64,000 nt of DNA from Paludisphaera borealis (GTDB lineage: Bacteria > Planctomycetota > Planctomycetia > Isosphaerales > Isosphaeraceae), in assembly GCF_001956985.1 (NCBI RefSeq), contig NZ_CP019082.1, positions 7,378,001-7,442,000 of the forward strand. The letters are read 5' to 3'. This document shows, in pieces, positions 51,947-61,121 of the stretch. Numbering within the stretch: position 1 is the stretch's first letter; every line of letters starts with the position of its first letter. A program made the translations under genes and the position numbers. Under the pieces are notes generated by a model. It did not search any database. It was given only the letters and a program-made list of their open reading frames with translations, and was not told the origin of the DNA.

Positions 51947-54454
51947 TCAGCTCGACTGATAGGCGATCTCGGCCGGCTCGCCGGCGTCGGCGTTCCAGGG
52001 GGTCCAGGCGAGGACGACCCGTTCGACGGTGATGTCGGCCTTGCGCGGAGTCAATTCGAGGGGGACGATCTTGAGCAGGTCGGCGCTCCGTGTGGCCTTG
52101 ATGAGTTCCAGATCGGCCTGGAACTCAGTCTCCAGGTCGACGTATTCCTCATTCAGCTTATCGACCTGGGCCTGGGCGGAGCCGGCCTCGCCGCGCTTCT
52201 GCATGGCGCGGCCGGCGGCCTTGGCGGCGGCGCCGGCCTTGCTGACGTTGGTCTTGGTCCAGGTCTTTCGGCCAGTGAAGGCGTCGAGCATCGAGGTCCC
52301 CAGCGAGACGGCGGCGTCCCAGGTCGATTTCGAGGCCTGGGCCTGCTCGGCCTCCAGGCGTTCCTGGGCCTGTCGCATCCGCTTCTCCAGGCTGGTCCGG
52401 CGCGGGCCGAACTCGGCTCGCAGCGCCTCGATGTCGGCGTCGCGCTTCTCCCTGGCCCCCTGCGTCAGCCGCATCCGGAAGTCGCGAGCCGTCTCCTCGG
52501 GCTTGCCGTACGCCTTCAGCTCGGGGCACGTCCAGATGGTCAGCTTGCGCGCGCGGTACAGGTGGTTCTTGAGCGTCTTGGTCCACTCGGGGTAGCTCTT
52601 GGCGCGGGTGAGCGGAGCGGGCAAGGCGGCGAACGAAGCGCCGGTCTCGGGCGTCTTGTCCAGCTCGGGAATCTGGTCGGTGAACTGCTTGCCTTCTTCC
52701 CAGACGTCGGCGGGCGCCTCGTCGGCGATCGGCCGGAGCAAGGCCAGGGTCTCCCAGTAATCGACCCCCGCCTTCTTCTCTACATAGTGCAAGCGGGCCA
52801 CGCCCAGGAGCGCCGGGCGGTATTCGAGGCTGGAACCGGGATTCGAGACGCCGACGCGCGGCAGGAAGAACTCCGGCACGTCGGGCGGGACCACCGGGCG
52901 ACGGCCCGACGCGACGGCCGCCGAGGGACTGCCAGGCGCGGGCGACGGCTTGGGTTCGGACGCCGGCGCCGGTTCGGGCTCCGGGGAATCGGCGGCGGGA
53001 ACGGCCGGCGAGGCGGGTTTCGCGGCCAGGGCCTGCTTCCGGGGCGCCATCAGCTTCTGGATCTGCTCGCGGGTGAGCGGCCCGGCGAGGTACGAGAGCG
53101 CCCAGCGGGTCTCGAAGACGACCGGGTGGTCTTCGTGGACGTTGTTCATCACGAAGACCCGTTTCCCCAGGGCCGAGAGGGTCTCGTCCATCTGCTTCCG
53201 GTTGAAACTCGCGCCCGCCGCGTTGGACGCCCCTTCGAGCCCTTCGAGCACGCGGTCCTTGTCGCGCTGGGTCTGCAACCGCCCGAGGAACCAGGCGCCC
53301 GCGTTGGAGAGCCCCTTGTAGTCGAGGTCGACCGGGTTCTGGGTGGCCAGAACGACCCCCAGGCCGAACGCCCTGCCCTGCTTGAGCAGGGTCAGCATCG
53401 GCTTCTTCGAAGGCGGGTTGGCCGTGGGGGGGAAGTAGCCGAAGATCTCGTCCATATAGAGCACGGCGCGAAGGCTCGACGTGCCCGGCTGGGTGCGGAC
53501 CCAGGCCAGGATCTCATTCAGGAGGATCGTGACGAAGAACATCCGCTCGCTGTCGTTGAGATGCGCGATCGACATGATCGAGATGCGCGGCTTGCCCTCG
53601 GCGGTGTAGAGCAGGCTCGGCACGTCGAGCGACTCGCCCTCCATCCACCCCGCGAAGCCCGGCGAGGCGATCAGGTTGTTCATCTTCAGCGCGAGCGTGA
53701 ACCGCTCCTTGGCCGGATAGAAGGTCTCCAGGTCGATGACGCCGACCTTGTCGAACGGCGGCGCCTGGACGGCGTGGATCAGACCGGGAAGGTCGAGGTC
53801 GCGGCCGTTCCGCCAGGTCTGATCGAGCAGGTTCGAGAGCAGGATGTGCTCGCGGCTGGCGATCGGGTCGGCGTCGATCCCCAGCAGCGCCAGCAAGCCC
53901 GAGACGGCCGACGCCACGCGGTCGCGGTAGGCTTCGGCGTCGTTGACGAGGCTCGGGGGCGGGGCGTTGAACGACCGCAAGACCGTCAGCGGCAGGCCGG
54001 CCGAGCTTCCCGGCGTGTAAATCGCCAGGTCGGCGGCGTCTTGCAGCCGCTTGATCCGCGCCCCGTCTTGGCCCCAGTCGGCGAGGCCCTTGCGCCAGGT
54101 CTCGGCCGTCTGGTCGGCGAACTGCTCGCGCGATTCCCCCTGGCGGGCCGCCGCGTCGGCGTCGATCCAGGGGAGGAAGTCCGACCCTCGCAGGTCGGGA
54201 AAGCCCAGCAGCAGATCGCCGACGTCCCCCTTGGGGTCAATGGCGATCACCGGAATGCCGTCGATCGCCGCTTCCTCCAGCAGCGAGATGCAGAGCCCCG
54301 TCTTGCCGCTGCCGGTCATCCCCACGCAGACCGCGTGGGTCGTGAGCTGCTTCGAGTCGTAGAGAAACGTCCGCTGGCTGACCGCGCGCCGTTCCTGGTC
54401 GTAATACTTGCCCAGGTAAAAGAAGCCGAGCTGCTCGAAGTCTTCGTTCTTCAT
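51947..54454 (-). CDS. HerA/DUF87-like ATPase with coiled-coil C-terminus
   Basis: 835 residues. Walker A GMTGSGKTGL at ~45-54, a DPKGD motif after the next strand, Walker B within VLYMDEIFGYFPP (around residue 350) and a sensor-like LATQNPVDLDY. This is the FtsK/HerA-type DNA-translocase superfamily layout. A Pro/Ala-rich linker (about 475-525) leads to a C-terminal region with a coiled coil (SLEKRMRQAQERLEAEQAQA) and a mixed tail. It may translocate or pump DNA, or act as a membrane-related ATPase. It follows the lipase gene with 105 bp between and shares its strand. Confidence 0.85.
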   Translation of the reverse strand: MKNEDFEQLGFFYLGKYYDQERRAVSQRTFLYDSKQLTTHAVCVGMTGSGKTGLCISLLEEAAIDGIPVIAIDPKGDVGDLLLGFPDLRGSDFLPWIDADAAARQGESREQFADQTAETWRKGLADWGQDGARIKRLQDAADLAIYTPGSSAGLPLTVLRSFNAPPPSLVNDAEAYRDRVASAVSGLLALLGIDADPIASREHILLSNLLDQTWRNGRDLDLPGLIHAVQAPPFDKVGVIDLETFYPAKERFTLALKMNNLIASPGFAGWMEGESLDVPSLLYTAEGKPRISIMSIAHLNDSERMFFVTILLNEILAWVRTQPGTSSLRAVLYMDEIFGYFPPTANPPSKKPMLTLLKQGRAFGLGVVLATQNPVDLDYKGLSNAGAWFLGRLQTQRDKDRVLEGLEGASNAAGASFNRKQMDETLSALGKRVFVMNNVHEDHPVVFETRWALSYLAGPLTREQIQKLMAPRKQALAAKPASPAVPAADSPEPEPAPASEPKPSPAPGSPSAAVASGRRPVVPPDVPEFFLPRVGVSNPGSSLEYRPALLGVARLHYVEKKAGVDYWETLALLRPIADEAPADVWEEGKQFTDQIPELDKTPETGASFAALPAPLTRAKSYPEWTKTLKNHLYRARKLTIWTCPELKAYGKPEETARDFRMRLTQGAREKRDADIEALRAEFGPRRTSLEKRMRQAQERLEAEQAQASKSTWDAAVSLGTSMLDAFTGRKTWTKTNVSKAGAAAKAAGRAMQKRGEAGSAQAQVDKLNEEYVDLETEFQADLELIKATRSADLLKIVPLELTPRKADITVERVVLAWTPWNADAGEPAEIAYQSS

Positions 54455-54559
54455 GAAACGCGTCTCGCAAACGGCGCAAGGCGGAAGGATCGTCCCGTCT
54501 TACAACATAGTATCGACCGAGCGACGGCGAGACAGGAGATCGGCGCTTCTCGAATGCAC

Positions 54560-55468
54560 TTACGAAGCGGCCGACGGGTCGTCCGACGACGAAGCCAGCT
54601 CGGCGATCTTGGACTTCACGCGGTCGAGGTAATGGCCGATGAAGTGGGCGGAGATCCGCTCCTGGACGGCGCCCCAGACGTCTTCGACAAGGCTGGCGTT
54701 CATGACGCTGTCGGCCGCCGCCCCCGCCTTCTGCTTGAGCGCGTCGAGGGCCGACGCCGCGGCCTGCGCGGGGGTGAGCGCGACCTCGGTCGGACAGTGG
54801 ACGTAGGTGTTGGCCAGCAGGCTGACCGAGGGCAAAAGCGGCACCGGGTCTTCAAAGTTGACGTACCGCGAGATCTTCGCCGCGAACTCCCTCTCGAACG
54901 CGTCGGCGGCCGTCTGGTTGCCGATCATCGGCGCCCCGAACGTGACAATCTCGTCGACCTTGATGAAATTCCGCTGGAACCGCCAGGCCGACAGCAGAGC
55001 GAGCGCGCCTCCCAGGCTGTGGCCAGTGATCCAGAGCGGCCGCTCGGCCTTCTGCATCGCTTCGTCCACCGCGCTGAACAGCGGCGCCCAGATGTCATCG
55101 AGCGCTTCCATGAACCCCCGGTGGAACCGGGCGCCCACCCCGGCGGCGGCGAAATCGGTGCCGAACCGGCCTTCCGGCAGGATCAGGTAGTTGTTGGCGT
55201 TGGTCAACAGCCAGTCCTTGAGCCCGTCAAGGCTCGTCGGCGACTGCGAACCTCGAAACGCGACCAGCACCACCTCGTCGCTCTGCGCGACGTAGACCTG
55301 GGTGTTGCTCACGCTGATCAGCCGGGCGTCGAGGCCGAGGTCCTCAAGGAACCCCTTGGCCCCCTCGGGCTCGTCGTAATAGGCCAGCGAGCAGGCCTCG
55401 GCGAGCAAGAGGCCGTTTCTCGGACTGCCGTGGGCCGAGACGTCGAGCTTGGTAGGCACCGTTTTCAT
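54560..55468 (-). CDS. Class 3 lipase
   Basis: 302 residues. It has the lipase class 3 (alpha/beta hydrolase) pattern: VVLVAFRGSQS for the oxyanion region, ITGHSLGGALALL with the nucleophile Ser in GHSLG, VTFGAPMIGN, and FEDPVPLLP with the acid. A HYLDR or HFIGHY segment provides the catalytic His. The C-terminal ~70 residues are an Ala-rich helical extension. No signal peptide is visible, so it is likely cytoplasmic. Substrates would be glycerolipids. The gene lies 42 bp after the LRR gene and 105 bp before the HerA-like gene. Confidence 0.88.
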   Translation of the reverse strand: MKTVPTKLDVSAHGSPRNGLLLAEACSLAYYDEPEGAKGFLEDLGLDARLISVSNTQVYVAQSDEVVLVAFRGSQSPTSLDGLKDWLLTNANNYLILPEGRFGTDFAAAGVGARFHRGFMEALDDIWAPLFSAVDEAMQKAERPLWITGHSLGGALALLSAWRFQRNFIKVDEIVTFGAPMIGNQTAADAFEREFAAKISRYVNFEDPVPLLPSVSLLANTYVHCPTEVALTPAQAAASALDALKQKAGAAADSVMNASLVEDVWGAVQERISAHFIGHYLDRVKSKIAELASSSDDPSAAS

Positions 55469-55510
55469 CCTCGATCAAGACAAGATCCAGAGTTCCCGCT
55501 TCCCGTCACT

Positions 55511-56167
55511 TCACTGCATCGCCCGACGTCCGGCCTTGGCCTTGCGCCACGTCTCCACCGTCTCACGATCGACTCGCGTGCCGGTCAGGTCAAGCCGTTG
55601 CAGCGACTCCTTGGCGGCGAGCGAAGCGGTAAAGCCGGCGTCGGTGATTTTCGTATTCTTGAGCCGCAAGATCGCGAGCGCGGGCAGGTCCTTGAGGATC
55701 TTCAGCCCCTCGTCGGTGATCTTCGTGTTGTCGAGGTCCAGCTCTTTCAATCGGTCGAGGCCCTTGAGGTATGTCAGGGTCTCGTCGGTCACGTCGGGAT
55801 TGGCCATCTGGAGCACCACGACGTCCGGCCGCTGGGCCAGCGCCGAGTAATCTTTGCGATCCCAGCCGGTCAGCGTGAGGTGCCGCTCGCCGGCGACTAT
55901 CCTATCGCGAGGCCCCAGGTCGATCGGCGCGAGCAGGCTATAAACCGGGGGCGCGGCGGTCACGACCAGACCCAGGACGAGCACGATCAAGGGCCAGCGA
56001 GCCGGCCTGCCCCGCCAGAGGCCGTAGAACGGTGCCACGGGCGGAATCAAAACGGCCAGCCCCCACCCAATCCGATGTCGGAACGCGCGGGCCGCCATCC
56101 AGAGCCAGCCGATCACCATCAAGGCCACGCCCGCCAGCTCGATATAGACGCCGTATTGCTCGATCAT
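55511..56167 (-). CDS. Membrane protein with leucine-rich repeats
   Basis: 218 residues. Two or three N-terminal membrane segments (VYIELAGVALMVIGWLWM, IGWGLAVLIPPVAPFYGL, WPLIVLVLGLVVTAA) are followed by four to five leucine-rich repeats of the internalin/AMN1 kind: LKGLDRLKELDLDNTKITDE and LKDLPALAILRLKNTKITDA. Repeats of this type bind proteins. The gene is at the head of a minus-strand run with the lipase and the HerA-like ATPase. Confidence 0.75.
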   Translation of the reverse strand: MIEQYGVYIELAGVALMVIGWLWMAARAFRHRIGWGLAVLIPPVAPFYGLWRGRPARWPLIVLVLGLVVTAAPPVYSLLAPIDLGPRDRIVAGERHLTLTGWDRKDYSALAQRPDVVVLQMANPDVTDETLTYLKGLDRLKELDLDNTKITDEGLKILKDLPALAILRLKNTKITDAGFTASLAAKESLQRLDLTGTRVDRETVETWRKAKAGRRAMQ

Positions 56168-56805
56168 TGCGACGCGGTTCCCGGACGATCGGAACAGTCG
56201 AAGCGGGGACCGTCCCCCGCGTCGGACTTCGCTATCTTAGCCAGTTACGCCGCGACGAGCGAGAACTCTGCGGCTTTGCAATCCGCCCCCCGTTCGGCTC
56301 CGTCGCGTCGATTTTTCTCACCATCGACGAAATCCGTTTTTTGCGACGCTTCGTCCCGAAACGCATCCCGACGATCGCATTCTCTTGTAACTAGGCAGGA
56401 TCGGCCGTTCGACCGAACGCGCTTGAAGTAGCCAGACGCACGGCCTGACGACGTCCCGAAAGGTGTTCGGCCCCGGACGGCCCGAAGGCCGACGGCGATG
56501 AACCGGACCGGACGCGCCGCGACTCTCGAGCGCGAAGGAGGCGGTTACGAGGATCGCCTCGTATAGCCATGTTCAAATCGACGTTCGTCGCGCCTCGGCG
56601 AAGTCCTCGGCATTACCAGACCGAAACGCACAATTAAGCATATCTACAGTGTTGATTTTTTTCGGCTTGCGTCGACGCGGAACGACACTCCTAATGACCA
56701 GGCCGGGGATCGATCGACTCGGCGGCGTCGGCCTTCGCTTGCTCACCGTGGCTTCCACCGGCGGTTCGCCTTCATCTTCATTCGAGTCTCCACGGGAGGA
56801 GAGTC
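56168..56805. other. Gap of ~640 bp, no gene seen
   Basis: Divergent region before the radical SAM gene, which has GGAGGAG four nucleotides before its ATG. Its right part (about 56630-56665) is A/T-rich. I see no clear promoter consensus or RNA gene. Confidence 0.5.
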
Positions 56806-57936
56806 ATGGACCTCGCGTTGATCGGCCGACTGGGAATGCAGCAGCTATCCTCGCATTTCTTCGAGACGATCTACATCAAGAGCGGCGTCGACCTCACTCG
56901 GCCCACGGAGGTGAGGGCCTCGCTGACGACTCGTTGCAACTACAAGTGCCTGCACTGCGGCTGCTGGCGAGAATCCCACGGCCCGGAGATGTCGATCGAG
57001 CAGTGGAAGAACGGGCTGGCCAGCGTCAAGGAGTTCATCGGTCGCTATCGAATTCAGTTCGCCGGCGGCGAGCCCTTCGTGAAGAAGGGCTTCCTGGACC
57101 TTCTCGAGTTCTGCCGCGCCGAGGCGATCGATTTCGGCGTCATCACCAATGGCTCGGCGTTTACGAACGATCGCATCGTCGCTCGATTCGTATCGGCGCT
57201 TCCCATGAAGGTCGAGATCTCGGTCGACGGCCCGACGCCCGAGATTCACGACCGGCTCCGGGGCGTCCCGGGCTCGCTGGAAGCGATCGAGGCCGGAATC
57301 CGCAACCTGCGCCGGGCGCGTCGCGAGGCCGGAGCGTCGTTTCCGATCCGGATCAAGCCGACCCTGAATTCCGTGAATTTCCGCGCGATGCCGGACCTTG
57401 TGAACTGGGCCGTCGATCAAGGGGCGACGTCGATCGACATCGAACCGAATCGTGAGTGGACCGACGAATCGAAGGCCGAGTTGTGGCTCTCGCCCGAGGA
57501 AACAGTCGAGCTGGAGTCCATCGTCACCGAGTTGCTTCGCATGAAGGCCGACGGCCTGCCGATCGAGACGTCGGAGCACAGGTTGCTGAGCATGCCGGAC
57601 CACTTCCGGCGTCGGAAGGTCGCCTCTGAGGTCGGCGTGTGTCGGATCGGCCTTCGGGTCTTCTCGATCAATCCGCGAGGCGCCGTGACCAGTTGTTTCG
57701 CCCACCTCCCCTTGGGCGACCTGACGCGCCAGTCGGCCCGCGAGATCTGGACCGAGGCGGCGGCCCGGGAGGTCCGACGACGAACCGTCGCCTGCGACCG
57801 TGGTTGCCCCTACGGCTGCCTCTCCTCCAAGCCGATCGTCCACACGATCAAACGCGGCTTGATGGTGTTCGCAGGCAAGGCCAACCATGACGACGGCCCG
57901 ACGACGACCGCCAAACCGGCGGGCCTCCCCGCGTGA
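56806..57936 (+). CDS. Radical SAM protein with SPASM-like C-terminus
   Basis: 376 residues; GGAGGAG directly upstream supports the ATG. The CxxxCxxC motif CNYKCLHC (~46-53) binds the SAM-cleaving 4Fe-4S cluster. GGEP, TNGS and ISVDGP motifs follow in the order of the MoaA/PqqE branch. The C-terminal third contains a cysteine series (CRIG, SCFAH, CDRGCPYGC) typical of SPASM auxiliary clusters. Members modify peptides, proteins or cofactors; no precursor peptide gene was found nearby. It is convergent with the BCS1 gene, with a 10 bp gap. Confidence 0.85.
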   Translation: MDLALIGRLGMQQLSSHFFETIYIKSGVDLTRPTEVRASLTTRCNYKCLHCGCWRESHGPEMSIEQWKNGLASVKEFIGRYRIQFAGGEPFVKKGFLDLLEFCRAEAIDFGVITNGSAFTNDRIVARFVSALPMKVEISVDGPTPEIHDRLRGVPGSLEAIEAGIRNLRRARREAGASFPIRIKPTLNSVNFRAMPDLVNWAVDQGATSIDIEPNREWTDESKAELWLSPEETVELESIVTELLRMKADGLPIETSEHRLLSMPDHFRRRKVASEVGVCRIGLRVFSINPRGAVTSCFAHLPLGDLTRQSAREIWTEAAAREVRRRTVACDRGCPYGCLSSKPIVHTIKRGLMVFAGKANHDDGPTTTAKPAGLPA

Positions 57937-57946
57937 CTTCCGATCA

Positions 57947-59287
57947 TCACGCCGACGACTCCAAGAGCGCGGCCGTCGGCTTGCCGTTGGCCGACGAAGC
58001 CGGCGCGACGTCGCCGAAGTCGACCTCGTGGGCGGCGGCTTCGGGCGCTCCGCGATGGCGCAGCAGATGTTCCTGGACGGCCGCCATGCAGACCTTACCC
58101 TCGGCGACCTGGGCGGCGAACCGCTCGGCCAACTCGTCGAGCCGGTCGTCAGTCAGGCCGCAGCCCTGGTAGAACCAGCCGTACAGCCGCTTCGCCTGGC
58201 TCCGAGTCGCGTTGGCCAGCTCGATCTTCTTGTCCACGCGCCCGGGACGGACCAGCGCCGCGTCGAGTCGCTCGGGATGGTTCGTGGTCAGGAACAAGAT
58301 CCGCCCCTCGCGCGAGCTGACGCCGTCCAGGGCGTTGAGCAGGCCGCTGAGCGTCACCCCCGTCTGGTCGGTGGTCGTCCGCTCGGTCTTGAACACGCAG
58401 TCGACGTCCTCGATCAACAGGACCGTGGCCGGCGGCAACGCGTCGACCAACGTCCGCAACGCGTCGTCGCTCAGTAAGCGGTTGCTCAGGCTCAGCACGG
58501 CGACCGACAGGTTCAGCTCGCCGGCCGCCGCCAGGACCAGCGTCGTCTTGCCGTTGCCCGGAGGTCCGTGCAGCAAATACCCGCGACGATACGGCACCCC
58601 GCGCTCGGTGTACCACGTCCGCGAGCCGTAGAACTCGCGCAGGTCTTCGAGGACGTCCTCGAAAACTCCATCGGCCAGGACCAGCGACCGGAGCGGCCGC
58701 CGAGGCTGCCACGACGTCGTTTCCCACGACTCGTACCGGGTCGTCAGGATGCTCACGCCGGGAACCCGGGGACACGCGAGCTGCTGCGCATCGCCGAGCA
58801 ACTGCTCGATCAGGCCGCGCGAGCCTCCCAGAACTTGCAGCGAAAGCGTCTCCTGAAACGTCCGCGCGTTGCCGTTCTGCAAGTCGCGGCGGCTCCGATT
58901 CAGCACCACGAGCCGGTTCTGATAGACCATCCAGTGCGTCCCCGGCGCGGGCGACAGCAAGAATTTCACCCGCGACGCTCCGCTCTTCGAGCCCCCTTCG
59001 TCGGGGTCGAAAACCACGGCCGTCTCGGAATCGGCGTCGACGGGCACCCAGGTCGTCGCCAGGCTCAGATCGCGGGCGCGATGCGCGTACGGCTGCGACG
59101 CCAGCCACACCTGAAGCCATCGAAACGCCGGGTCGCGGTCCGGGATCTCGATCGTGATCGAGAACCGACGCTGGAGGAACGACCAGATCTGGGCCGGCAA
59201 GTGCCGCAACAGCGCCGCCGCCGACCCGACGACCATCAGGGAAAGGCCCCCTGAGAAGAACGGGTTCTGATTGAGCATCTCAAGCAT
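57947..59287 (-). CDS. BCS1-type AAA+ ATPase
   Basis: 446 residues. An N-terminal hydrophobic segment (LSLMVVGSAAALLRHL) is followed by a BCS1-N-like domain and an AAA+ core: Walker A GPPGNGKTTL at ~241-250, Walker B VLLIEDVDC, LSGLLNALDGV, FLTTNHPERLDAALVRPGR with the arginine fingers. Mitochondrial Bcs1 translocates the Rieske protein; bacterial homologues are poorly characterised and probably act on membrane-bound protein substrates. The C-terminal 60 residues form a short helical and disordered tail. Divergent from the TPR gene, 135 bp away. Confidence 0.9.
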   Translation of the reverse strand: MLEMLNQNPFFSGGLSLMVVGSAAALLRHLPAQIWSFLQRRFSITIEIPDRDPAFRWLQVWLASQPYAHRARDLSLATTWVPVDADSETAVVFDPDEGGSKSGASRVKFLLSPAPGTHWMVYQNRLVVLNRSRRDLQNGNARTFQETLSLQVLGGSRGLIEQLLGDAQQLACPRVPGVSILTTRYESWETTSWQPRRPLRSLVLADGVFEDVLEDLREFYGSRTWYTERGVPYRRGYLLHGPPGNGKTTLVLAAAGELNLSVAVLSLSNRLLSDDALRTLVDALPPATVLLIEDVDCVFKTERTTTDQTGVTLSGLLNALDGVSSREGRILFLTTNHPERLDAALVRPGRVDKKIELANATRSQAKRLYGWFYQGCGLTDDRLDELAERFAAQVAEGKVCMAAVQEHLLRHRGAPEAAAHEVDFGDVAPASSANGKPTAALLESSA

Positions 59288-59422
59288 GGTCGTGGATCAT
59301 CATCCCGTGTTGAAATCGTCGGAGCATCGACGGCCAAAAGTCCAGTAACATGGTCACTGGAAATAGTAGCCGGGTTCACACGATTTCAACCCGAAATCCA
59401 TCAGCCGAGGGACGCATCGGTC

Positions 59423-61114
59423 ATGAAGCTGCTCAAGGCTATTCTGCTCGCGGCATTCCTCGTCGTGGCGGCGTGCGTCTTCTTCATCTACGTCCAGGAC
59501 CAACGCTGGCGAACGGCCTACGACGCCGGGCGCGCGGCGTTGGCCGAGTCGCGCTACGCCGTTTCGGAAGAACAATTCACGGAGTCACTCACCGCGGCGA
59601 GCTGGTTCGGCGCGCACGGCCTCCGCCGGGCGCGGTCGCTGGCCGGCCTCGGTTATTTGTATGTGGCGTTGAGCAAGGATGACGAGGCCGCGTCGCTGTT
59701 CCATCGCGCCTTGGACGTCGCCGAGAAACGCCTGGGCCACGACCATCCCGAGGTCGCCGACTGCCTGAGCGGCCTGGCGACGGCCTATGGTCGACAGGCC
59801 AAGGACGCGGAAGCCGCCCCCCTCTTTCGACGCGCCCTGACGATCCGCGAAAACGCCCTCGGCCCCGACCACTCCGAGGTCGCCCAGTCGCTCAACGATC
59901 TGGCCTGGATCTATTGGAACGAGGGACGCTATACCGAGGCCGAGCGACAGGCGCGCCGCGGGCTGGCGATCCTGGAGCGCGCCCTGCCAGCCGACGCCGA
60001 GCCGACCGCGAAATCACTCCACGGCCTGGCCTGGTTCCTCATCAGGCAAGACCGGCTCGACGAGGCCGACCACCTCGCCAGGCGGGCCCTGGCGACCTGG
60101 GAAAAAGCGACCGGCGAGGCCCGGCTGAACCTGGCATTGTGTCTCGGAGCGCTCGCGGCAGTTGATAGCGCCCGGGGGCGATGCGCCAGTGCGAGAGAGC
60201 ACGCCGAACGAGCGCTGGCCGTCCGCGCAGAGATCCAGGGGCCGGACCACCCCGATGTTACGGCCTGCCGCTGCAACCTGGCAGCCACGCTTCGCGATCA
60301 AGGGCGGACGACTGAGGCCGAGGCCCTGTACGAACCGGCGATCGAGTCCTTCGAGAAGACGCTCGGCCCGGACTGCCCCGCGCTGGCCTGGCCACTCGTC
60401 CGCCTCGCGTCCATCCGTTCGTCCCAGGGCCGGAACGACGAGGCCGAAGCGCTACTCAAACGCGCCCTGGCCATTCGAGAGAAGCAGTGGAGGCCGGAAC
60501 ATCCGGAGATCGCGATCAGCCTGATCGAGCTGTCGCGATTCTACGTGAAGCAGGGCCGATACGCGGAGGCTGAGCCGCTCGCCCGCAGTTCGCTCGTGAT
60601 TCTGGAGTCGACCAACCTTCCGACCGAGGTCGCCCGGGCGTTCGACGTGCTCGCCCGGATCGACTCCCAGCGCGGCTCGAACGACGAAGCGGAAGCCACC
60701 TTCCGGCGCGCCCTCGCCCTTCGCGATGAACATCCTTCCGGCGACGATCGCCAGACCGCCGAATTGCTTGACAACTACGCGGCGTTCCTCCGCAAGGTGG
60801 GACGCAACGCCGAAGCCCAGACCATGGAAACCCGAGCCAAGGCAATCCGGGCCAGGTCCGACTGCGCCTCGCCCGCTGGCGTCGACGACCGGCCGTCCGA
60901 TGAGAGGAACAGTCGCGTGACCAACAGCAAGGCGAGTCGTGAGAGGCTGCCCCGAGACCGTAGTCCGGAACATGGGCTGGGCGTCTCGCCTTACATTTGT
61001 TACACCGCCCTGCCCCGGTCTGTGAGACGGAGCCGAGGAAGCGGCTCGCCCTCGATTGGTCGCCCTTCGACTCAGCCCTCGTCCATCAGGGATCTCAACC
61101 TTCTCATCAAGTGA
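59423..61114 (+). CDS. TPR-repeat protein (kinesin light chain type)
   Basis: 563 residues. An N-terminal membrane or signal-like helix (KAILLAAFLVVAACVFF) precedes about ten TPR_10/TPR_12 repeats with the characteristic AEALLKRALAIREK-x-GPDHPEV spacing, up to residue ~475. The last ~85 residues are Ser/Arg/Pro-rich and look untranslated or shifted, so a frameshift or an extra-long tail near 60870 is possible. It ends seven base pairs before the DUF72 gene. TPR arrays of this kind scaffold protein complexes; the partner is unknown. Confidence 0.8.
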   Translation: MKLLKAILLAAFLVVAACVFFIYVQDQRWRTAYDAGRAALAESRYAVSEEQFTESLTAASWFGAHGLRRARSLAGLGYLYVALSKDDEAASLFHRALDVAEKRLGHDHPEVADCLSGLATAYGRQAKDAEAAPLFRRALTIRENALGPDHSEVAQSLNDLAWIYWNEGRYTEAERQARRGLAILERALPADAEPTAKSLHGLAWFLIRQDRLDEADHLARRALATWEKATGEARLNLALCLGALAAVDSARGRCASAREHAERALAVRAEIQGPDHPDVTACRCNLAATLRDQGRTTEAEALYEPAIESFEKTLGPDCPALAWPLVRLASIRSSQGRNDEAEALLKRALAIREKQWRPEHPEIAISLIELSRFYVKQGRYAEAEPLARSSLVILESTNLPTEVARAFDVLARIDSQRGSNDEAEATFRRALALRDEHPSGDDRQTAELLDNYAAFLRKVGRNAEAQTMETRAKAIRARSDCASPAGVDDRPSDERNSRVTNSKASRERLPRDRSPEHGLGVSPYICYTALPRSVRRSRGSGSPSIGRPSTQPSSIRDLNLLIK

Positions 61115-61121
61115 ACGAAAA

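Noticed and set aside
51923-56431. Plus-strand frame of ~1500 codons
   Set aside because: Antisense shadow of the HerA-like, lipase and LRR genes.
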